Under the pieces are notes generated by a model that did not search any database, had not been told where the DNA came from, and was given only the letters and a program-made list of their open reading frames with translations. A DNA stretch of 64,000 bases from positions 6,276,501 to 6,340,500 of the forward strand of contig JBAIAC010000035.1 of assembly GCA_037349315.1 (NCBI GenBank), given 5' to 3'. The position numbers and the translations under genes were made by a program. This document shows, in pieces, positions 49,565 to 59,441 of this stretch. Source of the stretch: Chelydra serpentina. Lineage: Eukaryota; Chordata; Testudines; Chelydridae. The stretch's first letter is position 1, and each line of letters opens with the position of its first letter.

Positions 49565-49760
49565 TGACTAGTGCTGCTTAAAATTTTTCATTTGGCTTTT
49601 ATTTTGGATGAAAAATAGCCCCCTGCCTTTTTTAAAATGAAAACTTTCACAAAATGTATTTCTCTTTTTGAAATGTTCTGATTTTTTTCATTGAAATGGA
49701 AACTTTTGAAATTTCAGTTTTTGAATCTTCAGTTTTTGTTCCCCGCCCCCCGCCTTTTTT
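49565..49760. repeat. AT-rich interspersed repeat
   Basis: CTAGTGCTGCTTAAAATTTTT starts a TTTCA/GAAAA-rich tract like the copies at 28.9 and 51.3 kb. Confidence 0.4.
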
Positions 49761-49974
49761 CCTTGTTCATTTCTGCCACTGAAGGCAATAGAATAAATGA
49801 GGGGGGGAAAGAGGCATCACTTTCTTTATTTCATTTGTCCTCTTTTCATTCTGTAAGTTTGCAAAATTCATTTAACTTTGGAAAAGTTACAGAATGGTAC
49901 AGGGATGAATTAAACTGTATCTGCAAAGTTCAGGAAGTTTTTTGCAAAGTTACGGCATAGAACAGAAGAATTGC

Positions 49975-51140
49975 CAGACTTGATCAGACTCAGGGTCCAT
50001 CCAGTTCAGTCTCCTGTCTCTGACAGTGGCCAGCACCAGATGCTTCAGAGGAAGGTGTAGGAACCTTAGCCCAGGTCTACACTAACCCCCCCTATCGAAC
50101 TAAGATACGCAACTTCAGCTACGTTAATAACGTAGCTGAAGTCGAAGTACCTTAGTTCGAACTTACCTGTGGTCCAGACGCGGCGCGCAGGCTCCCCCGT
50201 CGACTCCGCCTACTCCACTCGTCGAGCTGGATTACCAGCGTCGACGAGGGAGCACTTCCTGGTTCGATTTATCGCGTCTTGACAAGACGCGATAAATCGA
50301 ACCCAGAACATCGATCCCGCGCCTCCGACGCGACGGGTAAGTATAGACATACCCTTACAGTAGAAGATGATGGATAATCTGCCCCCACATTAGGTCTCCT
50401 GATTTAGCTAGGGATTGATTTAAGGCTTGAAGCACAAGGTTCAATATCCCTTCCAAATTTTTTGTTATAATTAATTATGGTAACCCTGGATATTCTTGAT
50501 AGCCATATAAATGTCCAATCCCATTTTGAATCTTGCTAAATTGTGGGTTTCAATTACTTCCTTTGTCAGTGAGTTCCACGATCTAACTGACACATTTTAA
50601 TTTAATTGAATGTCCCCTTGTCTTATGAGACAGGGAGAACTGATGTTCTGGACCTACCTTCTCTAGACCATTCACTATTTCATATACCTTATCTCCTGTC
50701 TCATTCCTCTCCTTTTAAGGTAAACAATCCCTATCTTTTCAATTTCTCTCTATATGAGAGTTTTTCAAGGCCCTTGATCATTCTTGTCACCCTTCTCTGA
50801 ACCGCCTCTAGTTCTGCAACATCCCTTTTGAGAGGAGGTGACCAGTGCAGCAGACAGTGCTCCAGATAAGACCACTTAATTGATTTATAAAAAGGCATTC
50901 TAATATTCTCTGTATTATTTTCTATCCTGTTCCTTATACATCCTAATATCATCTTTGCTTTTTTGACCACAACTGCACATTGCGCAGAAGTCATCGTCAG
51001 ATATCTACTATGATGCTCAGGACCGTTTTCTGAGTTAATAATAGTTAATTTAGAACCTACAAAGGCGTATAGGTACCTTATATTTTCCCCTCCAAAGTAT
51101 ATTAGATTGCATTTATTGACACTAAAATTCATTTGTCATG
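49975..51140 (-). pseudogene. CR1 LINE remnant split by a Harbinger-like MITE
   Basis: CR1 3' sequence in reverse (GGGTCCATCCAGTTCAGTCTC, CTGACAGTGGCCAGCACC) runs to 50068, is interrupted by 50069-50354, and resumes at 50358. On the minus strand 51132-50731 an open 133-codon stretch reads as the CR1 ORF2 C-terminal region: CNLIYFGGEN, VVVKKAKMILGCIRNRI, MPFYKSI, LEHCLLHWSP, LKRDVAELEAVQRR and MIKGLEKLSYREKL. The 3' half of the ORF is decayed by stops. The element is 5' truncated at about 51140. Confidence 0.85.
50069..50354 (+). mobile_element. Harbinger-like MITE, copy C, nested in CR1
   Basis: The left end GCCCAGGTCTACACTAACC and right end GGGTAAGTATAGACATACCC are inverted, with TTA at 50066-50068 and 50355-50357. 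Three inverted pairs lie inside: an almost perfect palindrome at 50112-50142; GCTCCCCCGTCGAC with GTCGACGAGGGAGC; and a perfect-armed palindrome at 50261-50303. Removing the element and one TTA rejoins CR1 sequence smoothly. Confidence 0.9.
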
Positions 51141-51234
51141 TTACCCATTCACCTATCTTGTTTAGGTCTCTGAAGTTTCTCACAGTTCTCTCTCATCCTG
51201 ACTAACCTAAATAACATTGTGCACAACGTATGCA

Positions 51235-51590
51235 GCTGACAGCCTTGGGATTTCTGTTTTTCTTTTGTCATTTTGTAACTTTTCAAAAAGTTTTGAAAGT
51301 TACAGAATAGTAAAAGGAAAAATTAGAGAAAAAGTGGGAAAAACTCAACCCTGGACATATAACATTTTATTGCACTCAGTAGCAAAAAGGGCAAAAAACA
51401 AATGAAAGAGGTGAAAATGCACATTTGAATTTTTGAAAATTAAAAACTTTCAAACAAAGATTTTTTCTCAGTAATATTGCATGGAAAATTTTGAACAAGC
51501 AAAACCTGTTCCAAACCCTGTGAAGTGGAAACAATTGTGATATTTTTGGTGACATTTTTCCATTGTTTGAATAGCTCTCCTTTTGATGCA
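51235..51590. repeat. AT-rich interspersed repeat
   Basis: TTTTTCTTTTGTCATTTTG, GAAAATTAAAAAC and TTTTTCCATTG blocks between AGCTGACAG and AGCTCTCC resemble the other AT-rich tracts. Confidence 0.4.
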
Positions 51591-51863
51591 TGAAAGGAGT
51601 ATTCTGCCACTTATTGAACGTTTGTTAATAACTACCATCTGTGAAACTCAATGGCTTTCTGATCACGTGGCCGCTTCTTGCTCTCAGAAAAGTTCAGTAT
51701 TGTCCTATGAGGTGGATCCAGCAATTTGAGCCTGTGTTTGCTGCTTTTGATGTTTTTCATTGTCAGTCCCTGGGTGGGCTTGTGTTACTTATGTCAATAT
51801 ACCAGCACTGTCAGCAATCTTCTGGATGCCCTCAAGAAACCAGTGTTCTCCTTGATTTTGTTT

Positions 51864-51997
51864 CCACTGCTTGCATCCGACGAAGTGGGTATTCACCCAC
51901 GAAAGCTTATGCTCCAATACCTCTGTTAGTCTATAAGGTGCCACAGGACCCTTTGTCGCTTCTACAGATCCAGACTAACACGGCTACCCCTCTGATA
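51864..51997 (+). mobile_element. 5'-truncated Penelope-like 3' end with 13-bp duplication
   Basis: CTTGATTTTGTTT is duplicated exactly at 51851-51863 and 51998-52010. The 134-bp insert starts at CCACTGCTTGCATCC and ends CCCCTCTGATA, the PLE 3' terminus. It contains the ribozyme-like segment CCGACGA, AGTGGGTATTCACCCAC and GAAAGCTTATGCTC, with U4 of the core changed to C. It is single-armed, unlike the 40.5 kb and 53.9 kb insertions. Confidence 0.9.
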
Positions 51998-52065
51998 CTT
52001 GATTTTGTTTAGGTATCTTCTGTTCCTCCTGAGTTCTCCTTCAGGGAACTCCCTTCAGGGAGTTC

Positions 52066-52548
52066 AGGGTATGCCTTCACTGCAATGTAAGCCCAGGGTT
52101 AATGGAACTTGAGTTAGCAGACCCTGGGTTTGTTAATCTAGGGTTGAGCATCTACACTCATTTATTACCCCCAAATAGGAATTGTTTAACCCTGGGTCCC
52201 AACCTGGGCTCCAGCATCTACAGTGCATTATGTTGGCCTATGTCCAACCACCCATACTTCCTAGCGCCCTCCGAAAATGTGGCTGCTTTAGCCTTTTGCC
52301 TTTATCCTTTATCCAGAGAACAAAGTTGGTCCGTGGGATTGAGGGATAGTTTTGGCAGACTCCCAGAGCCTGAGTCTAGTGGGTCTGCAAAGCAATAGGG
52401 CTTGAACCTGGGTCCTGTCTTGGACTCAGGCTCAGACCAATCACCCGCTTTGGGTCTGAGCCCTGGGTTAGCACGATTTGTGTGTAGACAAAAGGGGGTT
52501 AGGCTTGAGCCTGAGTTAGAACCCTGGCCTTACGTGTAGACGTATCCT
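52066..52548. mobile_element. TIR DNA element (GTCTACACT-like class)
   Basis: The left end AGGGTATGCCTTCACTGCA and right end TACGTGTAGACGTATCCT are approximate inverses. The interior repeats AACCCTGGGT and GGGTCTGAGCCCTGGG-type blocks and is non-coding. No exact target duplication was identified. Confidence 0.6.
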
Positions 52549-53614
52549 TAGTGATTATGATGTATGTCTTTGGGGTGGGGTAGCTATTATCTTTGCAAGT
52601 GACCGTACACTTTCTGTTTGAAATCTATCATTCTCCTATTTGCAGTGTTTGGCATTCTTGTCATAGTATTTCTTCTGTTAGGTTCTTGGCTTAGAAGTCT
52701 TTTGTAACTATATCAGGGGTAATTGTCTTTGACTCAAGAAGTTTGTTAGATAATGGCACTAAAGTTTTTCTCCTTCTGCACACAAGTCTCTGAATGAATA
52801 AAGCCCTGTATAATTATAAAGTGATTGTGTGAGTTGTTCGGACTATTCCGAGTACCACAGCCCCCAATACTGAACATACTGAAATATAGAAGTCACTTTT
52901 ATGAGAAACTTACCAAAGATTGAATATGGCAATAATCAGTCTGGTCCAAATAATTTATAACTCATTTATGAGTTCATGATGACAGACTCATGTAGTTCTG
53001 TGAATATGCTACTGCAGTAACATAGAATACACAATTTGACTTCTATTACAGTCTAGAAATATTGTTAGCTTCAGTGGTTTGACATACAGTTCTTGCCTTT
53101 TATTTATTTTCCATGCTTCATTATTTTCAGGGATCTTGTCCTTCATGGACTCTGTCTTGTCCCATTTAATTTGGATGTTATACCCAACTCATGAATCTTC
53201 AGTTGTGACCAAATTTACAAAGAGGTTAACTGAAATTCTGTTTCCATATTTTCTGGAGAACAGACACTTTTCTTCACCTTTCTGTCTGAAATATTTAGAT
53301 GCTTTTTGTTTTTCATTACATTTTTCACCCTGCTTCCTGTTCCACTTGGACAAATTGTACTTTTCACACTTCCCTGCTGTTAATGGCTGGCTGCAGTTGT
53401 ATTCTTTTGGGTTCTTCTCTGTATGTCTCTGTTTTAAGTTATTTTGTGTTTTCTGTTAAATGCAGTGGAACTCTTGTTCTTGTTGCCATAGTACAAACAG
53501 TAGATGCAGGGAACAATGTAAAATTCTTGATCCCGAATGAAGTGGCTATATCAGTAATTGCATCCCCAGAGGAGATGGAGAATAAGATTAGGAAAGGAGC
53601 AGATGGTAAAGAAA

Positions 53615-53760
53615 CATAGAATTTGAGAAGGGAAAGACAGGAAAAGGTCATCTTGTCCATCCCTCCTCTTTTGCAGGGATATTTACTACAGAATGTTGTT
53701 GACTTCTTTGAGTCTAGTTTTAAATGAGTCTAGTGATGTGGCTTTGTTTTATTTGTCTGT
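53615..53760 (-). mobile_element. CR1 3'-end fragment
   Basis: AACATAGAATTTGAGAAGGG, GTCATCTTGTCCATCCCTCC and the following TGTTGACTTCTTTGAGTC correspond to the reverse CR1 3' region (gaag gtcatct.gtcca.ccc). Diverged. Confidence 0.55.
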
Positions 53761-54198
53761 AACATCAGCTTATGATCTGAAGCCTTTTATCCTGTTCACC
53801 ATAGCGGAAACCTCGGCTCTATTTTATATCCTTCTGTTCTTCATTAGGGATAGACTAGGGAGTTTGGTAGATCTTAGTGTTATAAAAGTACTAGCGACAA
53901 AGGGTCCTGTGGCACCTTATAGACTAACAGAGGTATTGAAGCATAAGCTTTCGTGGGTCAATACCCACTTCTCCGGATGCAAGCAGTGGAAATGTCCAGG
54001 GGCAGATATAAATGTGCAGGGAAGAGTCAGGCTAGAGATAACGAGGTAAGCTTAATCAGGGAGGGTGAGGCCCTCTTCTAGCAGTTGAGGTGTGAACACC
54101 AAGGGAGGAGAAACTGCTTTTGTAGTTGGCTAGCCATTCATAGTCTTTGTTTAGTCCTGAGCTGATGGTGTCAAATTTGCAAATGAACTGAAGCTCTA

Positions 54199-54364
54199 CA
54201 GAAGCGACAAAGGGTCCTGTGGCACCTTATAGACTAACAGAGGTATTGAAGCATAAGCTTTCATGGGTCAATACCCACTTCTTCGGATGCAAGCAGTGGA
54301 AATGTCCAGAGGCAGATATAAATGTGCAGGGAAGAGTCAGGCTAGAGATAACGAGGTAAGCTAA
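54199..54364 (-). repeat. PLE 3' UTR, second tandem copy, with degenerate ribozyme motif
   Basis: It follows the stop of the endonuclease frame and ends GGGTCCTGTGGCACC.. / GCGACAAAGG at 54203. The minus strand reads CCGAAGA, AGTGGGTATTGACCCA and GAAAGC. The tract 53895-54198 is nearly the same sequence and includes the last ~50 codons of the same protein, so it is a 5'-truncated head-to-tail copy. Confidence 0.8.
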
Positions 54365-55171
54365 TCAGGGAGGGTGAGGCCCTCTTCTAGCAGTTGAGGT
54401 GTGAACACCAAGGGAGGAGAAACTGCTTTTGTAGTTGGCTAGCCATTCATAGTCTTTGTTTAGTCCTGAGCTGATAGTGTCAAATTTGCAAATGAACTGA
54501 AGCTCTGCAGTTTCTCTTTGGAGTCTGGTCCTGAAGTTTTTTTGCTGCAGGATGGCTACCTTTAAATCTGCTATTGTGTGTCCAGGGAGGTTGAAGTGTT
54601 CTCCTACAGGCTTTTGTATACTGCCATTCCTTATGTCTGATTTGTGTCCATTTATCCTTTTGCGTAACGACTGTCCAGTTTGACCGATGTACATAGCAGA
54701 GGGGCATTGCTGGCATATTATGGCATATATAACATTGGTGGATGTGCAGGTGAATGAACCAGTGATGGTGTGGCTGATCTGGTTAGGTCCTGTGATGGTG
54801 TTCCTGGTGTAGATATGTGGGCAAAGTTGGCATCGAGGTTTGTTGCATGGCTTGGTTCCTGAGTTAGAGTTATTATGGTGCGGTGTGTAGTTGCTGGTGA
54901 GAATATGCTTCAGGTTGGCGGGTTGTCTGTTGGCGAGGACTGGCCTGCCTCCCAAGGCCTGTGAAAGTGAGGGGTCGTTGTTCAGGATGGGTTGTAGATC
55001 ACTGATGATCCGTTGGAGAGGTTTTAGCTGAGGACTGTAAGTGATGGCCAGAGGAGTTCTGTTGGTTTCTTTCTTCGGTTTGTCTTGCAGCACGAGGCTT
55101 CTGGGTACACGTCTGGCCCTGTTGATCTGTTTTCTTATTTCCTCATGTGGGTGCAAATAAGCAATGGTCAC
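54365..55171 (-). pseudogene. Penelope-like C-terminal fragment: linker and GIY-YIG endonuclease
   Basis: An uninterrupted 268-codon minus-strand frame. Residues 11-60 are a basic linker (EIRKQINRARRVPRS). Residues 105-120 hold a Cys cluster (C109, C114, C117). Residues 147-163 are the GIY-YIG core (VIYA..YIG at 161-163), with R170 in QSLRKR, H192 in EHF and E219/E222 as candidate catalytic positions. In PLEs this nuclease nicks target DNA for reverse transcription. The frame opens at GTG, without ATG, at an inversion junction, and the reverse transcriptase that normally precedes it in the same protein is missing, so it is a fragment. The open frame suggests recent insertion. Confidence 0.85.
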
Positions 55172-55434
55172 ATTAACACCACCCTATACCGAAAACCCAC
55201 TGACCGCTATGCCTACCTACATGCCTCCAGCTTCCATCCCGGACACACCACACGATCCATTGTCTACAGCCAAGCACTGAGGTACAACCGTATTTGCTCC
55301 AACCCCTCTGACAGAGACCAACACCTACAAAATCTTCACCAAGCATTCTCAAAACTACGCTACCCACTATGCTCTCCTCCCTTGGTGTTCACACCTCAAC
55401 TGCTAGAAGAGGGCCTCACCCTCCCTGATTAAGC
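55157..55434 (+). pseudogene. Penelope-like reverse transcriptase (thumb region) remnant fused to 3' region
   Basis: The + strand encodes INTTLYRKPTDRYAYLHASS, FHPGHTTRSIVYSQALRYNR and ICSNPSDRDQHLQNLHQAF, the region after the reverse transcriptase catalytic core in PLE proteins. At about 55370 the frame jumps from KLRYP to the 3' region that follows the endonuclease in the minus copy (CTCCTCCCTTGGTGTTCAC). The linker and GIY-YIG domain are thus deleted from this arm. The frame stops at 55432. Confidence 0.8.
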
Positions 55435-55501
55435 TTACCTCGTTATCTCTAGCCTGAATCTTCCCTGCACATTTATATCTGCCCCTGGACATTTCCACTG
55501 C

Positions 55502-55545
55502 TTGCATCCGAAGAAGTGGGTATTCACCCACGAAAGCTTATGCTT
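55502..55545 (+). ncRNA. Degenerate hammerhead-like motif in PLE plus arm
   Basis: CCGAAGA at 55508 (U4 changed to C), GTGGGT..ACCCAC stem, GAAA, then AGCTTATGCT as short stem III. Same layout as 40656-40693. Confidence 0.4.
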
Positions 55546-55694
55546 CAAAACCTCTGTTAGTCTATAAGGTGCCACAGGACCCTTTGTCGCTTCTACAGAT
55601 CCAGACTAACATGGCTACCCCTCTGATAAAAGTACTAGTTGTCTGTACAGTGCCTAGAAAATAGGGTTGGGTTTTCTGGGCACTATCACAATAC

Positions 55695-55800
55695 AAATAA
55701 TAATAATATTAACTCATTGATGTTAAGACCAGAAGGGACCATTGTGACCATCTACTCTGAACTGCATAAAACAGGCCAAAGAATTTCAGCTTCTTATTCC
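55695..55800 (-). mobile_element. CR1 3'-end fragment with AAT microsatellite
   Basis: A short (AAT)n run (55696-55710) precedes GACCAGAAGGGACCATTGTG, ACCATCTACTCTGAACTGC and CAGGCCAAAGAATTTC, the reverse of the CR1 3' region. The remaining sequence to 56000 is undetermined. Confidence 0.65.
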
Positions 55801-56474
55801 TACCTGAATTTCCCTTCTCTGTTTAATAACATTATCCCAGTTATCTATTCCCATCAACTGTCCTTATCCTCTCCTTGTTCTCCTGAAACTTGGCAAACTT
55901 GGCAAACAGTAAGTTCATCTAGATCAACTACACATATTAATTCTTTTATTTAATCTTTCCTAATAAGTCAGTTTCTCTAGGGCTTAATTATTTTAGCTAG
56001 TCTTCTGAAACTTGCTTTTTGTTGACATCTTTCTTTGGGAGGGGTCCGAGAACTGCACTCAATGCAAAATTTAAAGCTCATCTCTAATTTGCTGTCTCTC
56101 TTTTTCTGCATTACTGCTTTTCAAGTATTGCCTTCCCTGTTAGTATACGCATATGGTCTTTGACAGGCATGTATTTGGGGCAGCTAAACCCTCCTGCCAC
56201 TTATGATGTTGGGACTATACTATTTTTAGCATTCTAGCTCAGTCAGAGCTCCCATGGGTATGTTTCCTCAAGCTGGAAATTATGCCCCCTGCTCAAAGTG
56301 TAGACGTAGACTAAGAGAAGACAGAGTCAGAAGAATATGCCCAACATGGTGCAAATAGTCACGTTGCTGTTTCAGCTCACTCTTAGACCTTCAGTTTAAC
56401 AGCAATGGACTGTGTGACTCTTAGGCCATTGATAACCTCATATAATATCACAGGACTGTGGGACTGATTCTCTG

Positions 56475-56741
56475 GGGTTGTCTACACTTGAAACGCTACA
56501 GTGGCCCCGCTGCAGTGTAGATACCATTCACATCGATGGGAAGGGTTCTCCCATTGGCGGACATAATCCACCTCCCCAAGATGCAGTAGCTAGGTCGATG
56601 AAAGAATTCTTCTGTTGACCTAGCCCTGTCTACACTGGGGGTTAGGTCAGCTTAACTACATTTCTCCGAGGTGTGGATTTTTCACGTCCCCCTGAGCAAT
56701 GAAGCTGGGTTGACCTGACTGTTGCTCTGCCCCTTGTGTAG
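56475..56741. mobile_element. TIR DNA element fragment (GTCTACACT class)
   Basis: GTTGTCTACACTTGAAACGC, GCTGCAGTGTAGATACC and the internal CCTGTCTACACTGGGGGTTAG recur in a GC-richer island. The sequence resembles sauropsid TIR elements with repeated GTCTACACT near the ends. The right end (CCCTTGTGTAG) is imperfect. Confidence 0.5.
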
Positions 56742-57174
56742 TCATTAATAGTGCAAAGTGAATGTGAAATGCCACCATTCTGGTTTGGTAGCAGTTTACA
56801 CCGTCTCTGCACTTACTTTTCATCAATGTAACTGACTGCCCAAGTTGCAGGGTAACAGAGTTTCGGGCCCTGTGATCTCACAAACCGTTCTAGTGGGCAC
56901 CTATAGCTGCAACATTGGCAGATTAGTTTTATTGAGCTACACATGGATTCTTAAATTCTCTCCTTTGGCATCAGTGTAGCTCCCTTGACATTAGTGAACC
57001 AGCTGAGCATCTGGCTTTTTAAATGTTTGTAAATAGCAACCTGAGATGCAGTTTCAACTCAATGGAATTTTAAGTTTAGTTCTCCATCATGTTTCATTTG
57101 TCTGCAATATAAACTTATGATCTGAACTTTTATCTCATTCACCAGAGCAGAAACCGATGCTCTGTTTTATACTC

Positions 57175-57335
57175 CTGTGTTCATTATGGGTCTGATCCAT
57201 CTTCCACTGAAATCAGGGGAAGGCTCTTATTGGACTAGAGGCAGTGATCACTTGGTGAAAGTCTGTGGCCTCTGCAGGAGGTCAGACTAGATGATCATAA
57301 TGGTCCCTACGGGCTTTAAAATCTATGAATCCATA
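57175..57335 (+). mobile_element. CR1 3' end
   Basis: TCTGCAGGAGGTCAGACTAG, ATGATCATAATGGTCCC and the terminal AATCTATGAATCC octamer-like repeat identify the CR1 3' end in plus orientation. Confidence 0.85.
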
Positions 57336-57339
57336 ACTC

Positions 57340-58194
57340 CCATTGGCGGTCATGGGAGCTGGATCATGCCCGAAGCAAACATACATCTGAAGGAAACATT
57401 CTGTGATGACAACCTTGTTCCTGAGAGTTCAAGTTGAACAGTTTTCCATTTGGAAAGCGTTCGTTTTTCAGGTGGTATGTTCGTTCATTCATTCATTTCT
57501 TGCTTGCTCCCTTACTTAGGTAGAATTCATTTTCACCTTGGTTAAAGTCACTGCAAAAATGTTCATTCCAGGTGATGCCTTGAGTTCAAATTGGATGCAG
57601 TTAATCCCTTTGGTTCTTGCGGTTAGCAAATTCATGGACTTGATATTCATGCTTTTGTTCTCTGAAAGATCAAGATTGAGAAACTGTGTTGCAGAGAACT
57701 GCAATTATTATGCCCAGCTTGCAACAACAGTAATCAAGCTCAAGTCCCTTGAGTGCATAGGATCTATCACATTTATCATTTTCATTCTCAACAGTTATTT
57801 AATAACTTTTTCTCTTTCCCATTTGGAACCTGAGGGCCATAAACCTTAATAGAGTTGCCAAAATATTCCATTTCTGGCATCAGTTCTTTCTGAAGTAACT
57901 GCTGCCTTTCGTTTCAAAAGCTATAGGGGGTAAACTATCTACAGCTTAACTCTTCAGAGACAAAGATCCTTCCATTGGAAACTGGAGGAATCTGAAAGAG
58001 GGTAGGCAAAACTGCCACCAAAAGAAGTTGTGCTCTGAGTCCCTTGACTCAAAACACAGTAGCTAATGTGGAGCCTCCAGTGGAATCTCAGTAACTATAA
58101 CTTACACAGAGATTCTCTTAGCAGTGCAATTTCTTTTAGGAGAAGAGTTATCTAAAGCAACTTTGATAATGGTGTCTAGAGGAAAAACGCGACC
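57340..58194 (+). other. Intron-like sequence, nothing recognised
   Basis: A 103-codon frame at 57538 shows no domain and no splice context. Confidence 0.4.
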
Positions 58195-58420
58195 GGTAGT
58201 CAGGATTCCTGGGTTCTGTTCACAGTGGCAGACATGAGTTGCGATGGGACTTTGGAAAAGTCTTTTTTGACTTCTGTGTCTATTTTCCCATATGTTAAAT
58301 GGGGATAATACTTAACATACCTCACAATTGTGTTACTCCCCTCCCTCCCTCCCCAAAAAGCTTTGCATTTCTATAATGAAAGGTGTAACATAAATGCAAA
58401 ATATTGGGCTGGAGTTTCAG
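58195..58420 (+). mobile_element. MIR-like SINE
   Basis: GTCAGGATTCCTGGGTTCTG, CCATATGTTAAATGGGGATAA, ACATACCTCACAATTGTG and TTTGCATTTCTATAATGAAAG match a MIR-type SINE from head to tail. A palindrome-cored repeat follows at 58410-58470 (TGGTGTAAACTCATGTAGC, CCATTGACTTCAG). Confidence 0.75.
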
Positions 58421-59166
58421 CTGGTGTAAACTCATGTAGCTCCATTGACTTCAGTTGATACCAGCTAAGGATCTGGCAATTGTCATTGTTATTTATTACA
58501 TGTGAATGTCTTGGCCGCTATGTAATGTGATTGCACTGACAAAGCTTTACTGAAGGTAGAAGTGAAATTCCATTGGCAGAGAGGCTGTACGTTGGTATAA
58601 ATTCTTTCCCTTTCATTTGCTTGGGGCTACCTTGTAGTGAGTGTGAAAAAGCAGACTAATGCATCAAATAGGATATTACCCTGGAACATGTATGTAGATC
58701 ATTCAGGTTTTTTTATTTACGTCCAATGAAAGTGGAAACCAAGTTGCATAACTGTAGAAGGTCATGAAAGAAGCTGCAAAAGGGTTGATTTCTAGTTGAC
58801 AATAAGAAAAAATCATGCATTCAGTTTAAAACTCCCCCTTGGGACGGTATAAATCATTGTAGCTGTAGAGCAGTAGTAACTTACAGTACAATATGTGCCA
58901 ACATGTTTGAAATGTTTTATGCAGCTCTTCAGTACTTCTGTTCAGTTAAAAGAAAAATAGATTTACCATACATACCATGCAATTCTGACCCTGTAATTCA
59001 AGGCATCCTCTTAAAGAAACAAACACAACTTTTTACAGTGTTTACAGGGTGAAAGAAGCTAAACAGGATTAAAAATGTAAGCTAGTCCATTTCCCCCCTT
59101 GTGCATTTTTCTAACTATTTTAATCCTTCAAGAGTTTATGTAGCACCTGTGAGATGTCTTGTAGCA

Positions 59167-59441
59167 CAGGGGCCGGTGGGGAGGGCGGCTTCCCCAGGGC
59201 GTCGCGGCCCCAGTCCCCCGGCTGGGGCGATGCCGCTCCCTGCAGCCCCGGCCGGGGGGCCACCTGGGAGCGGGGCTGGCCCGTGGCTCTGCTGCCCTAG
59301 CTGGGGCAGGGAGCAGGGCTGGCCCGCTGCACTAGCTGGGAAGAGTGTTTTTTTAAAAAAACCAAAAACCCTCAGCGCTGCCCTGCTCCAGGTGCCGCCC
59401 CAAGCACGTGCTTGGTTGGCTGGTGCCTGGAGCCGGCCCTG
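59167..59441. mobile_element. GC-rich non-autonomous hAT-like element
   Basis: The ends CAGGGGCCGG and GCCGGCCCTG are near inverses of CAGGGCCGGC type. The interior repeats AGCAGGGCTGGCCCG-type blocks and ends CACGTGCTTGG..TGGTGCCTGGAGCC. Flanking octamers TTGTAGCA and ACACAGCA agree only at the last four bases, so the duplication is decayed or the ends are slightly off. Frames on both strands here are GC artefacts. Confidence 0.6.

Larger units (their letters stand above)
53895..55627. mobile_element. Rearranged Penelope-like element, three segments in one 11-13 bp duplication
   Basis: AAAAGTACTAG is duplicated at 53884-53894 and 55628-55638 (13 bases if the preceding AT is counted). The insert holds a minus-oriented 3' piece (53895 to about 54198); directly upstream, in tandem and same orientation, a longer minus piece with the GIY-YIG frame (54199 to about 55165); and a plus-oriented piece (about 55166-55627) with a reverse transcriptase remnant joined to the 3' region. 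All 3' ends carry ACCTTATAGACTAACAG or its inverse. Tandem plus inverted layout inside one duplication matches known PLE insertion habits. Confidence 0.88.
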
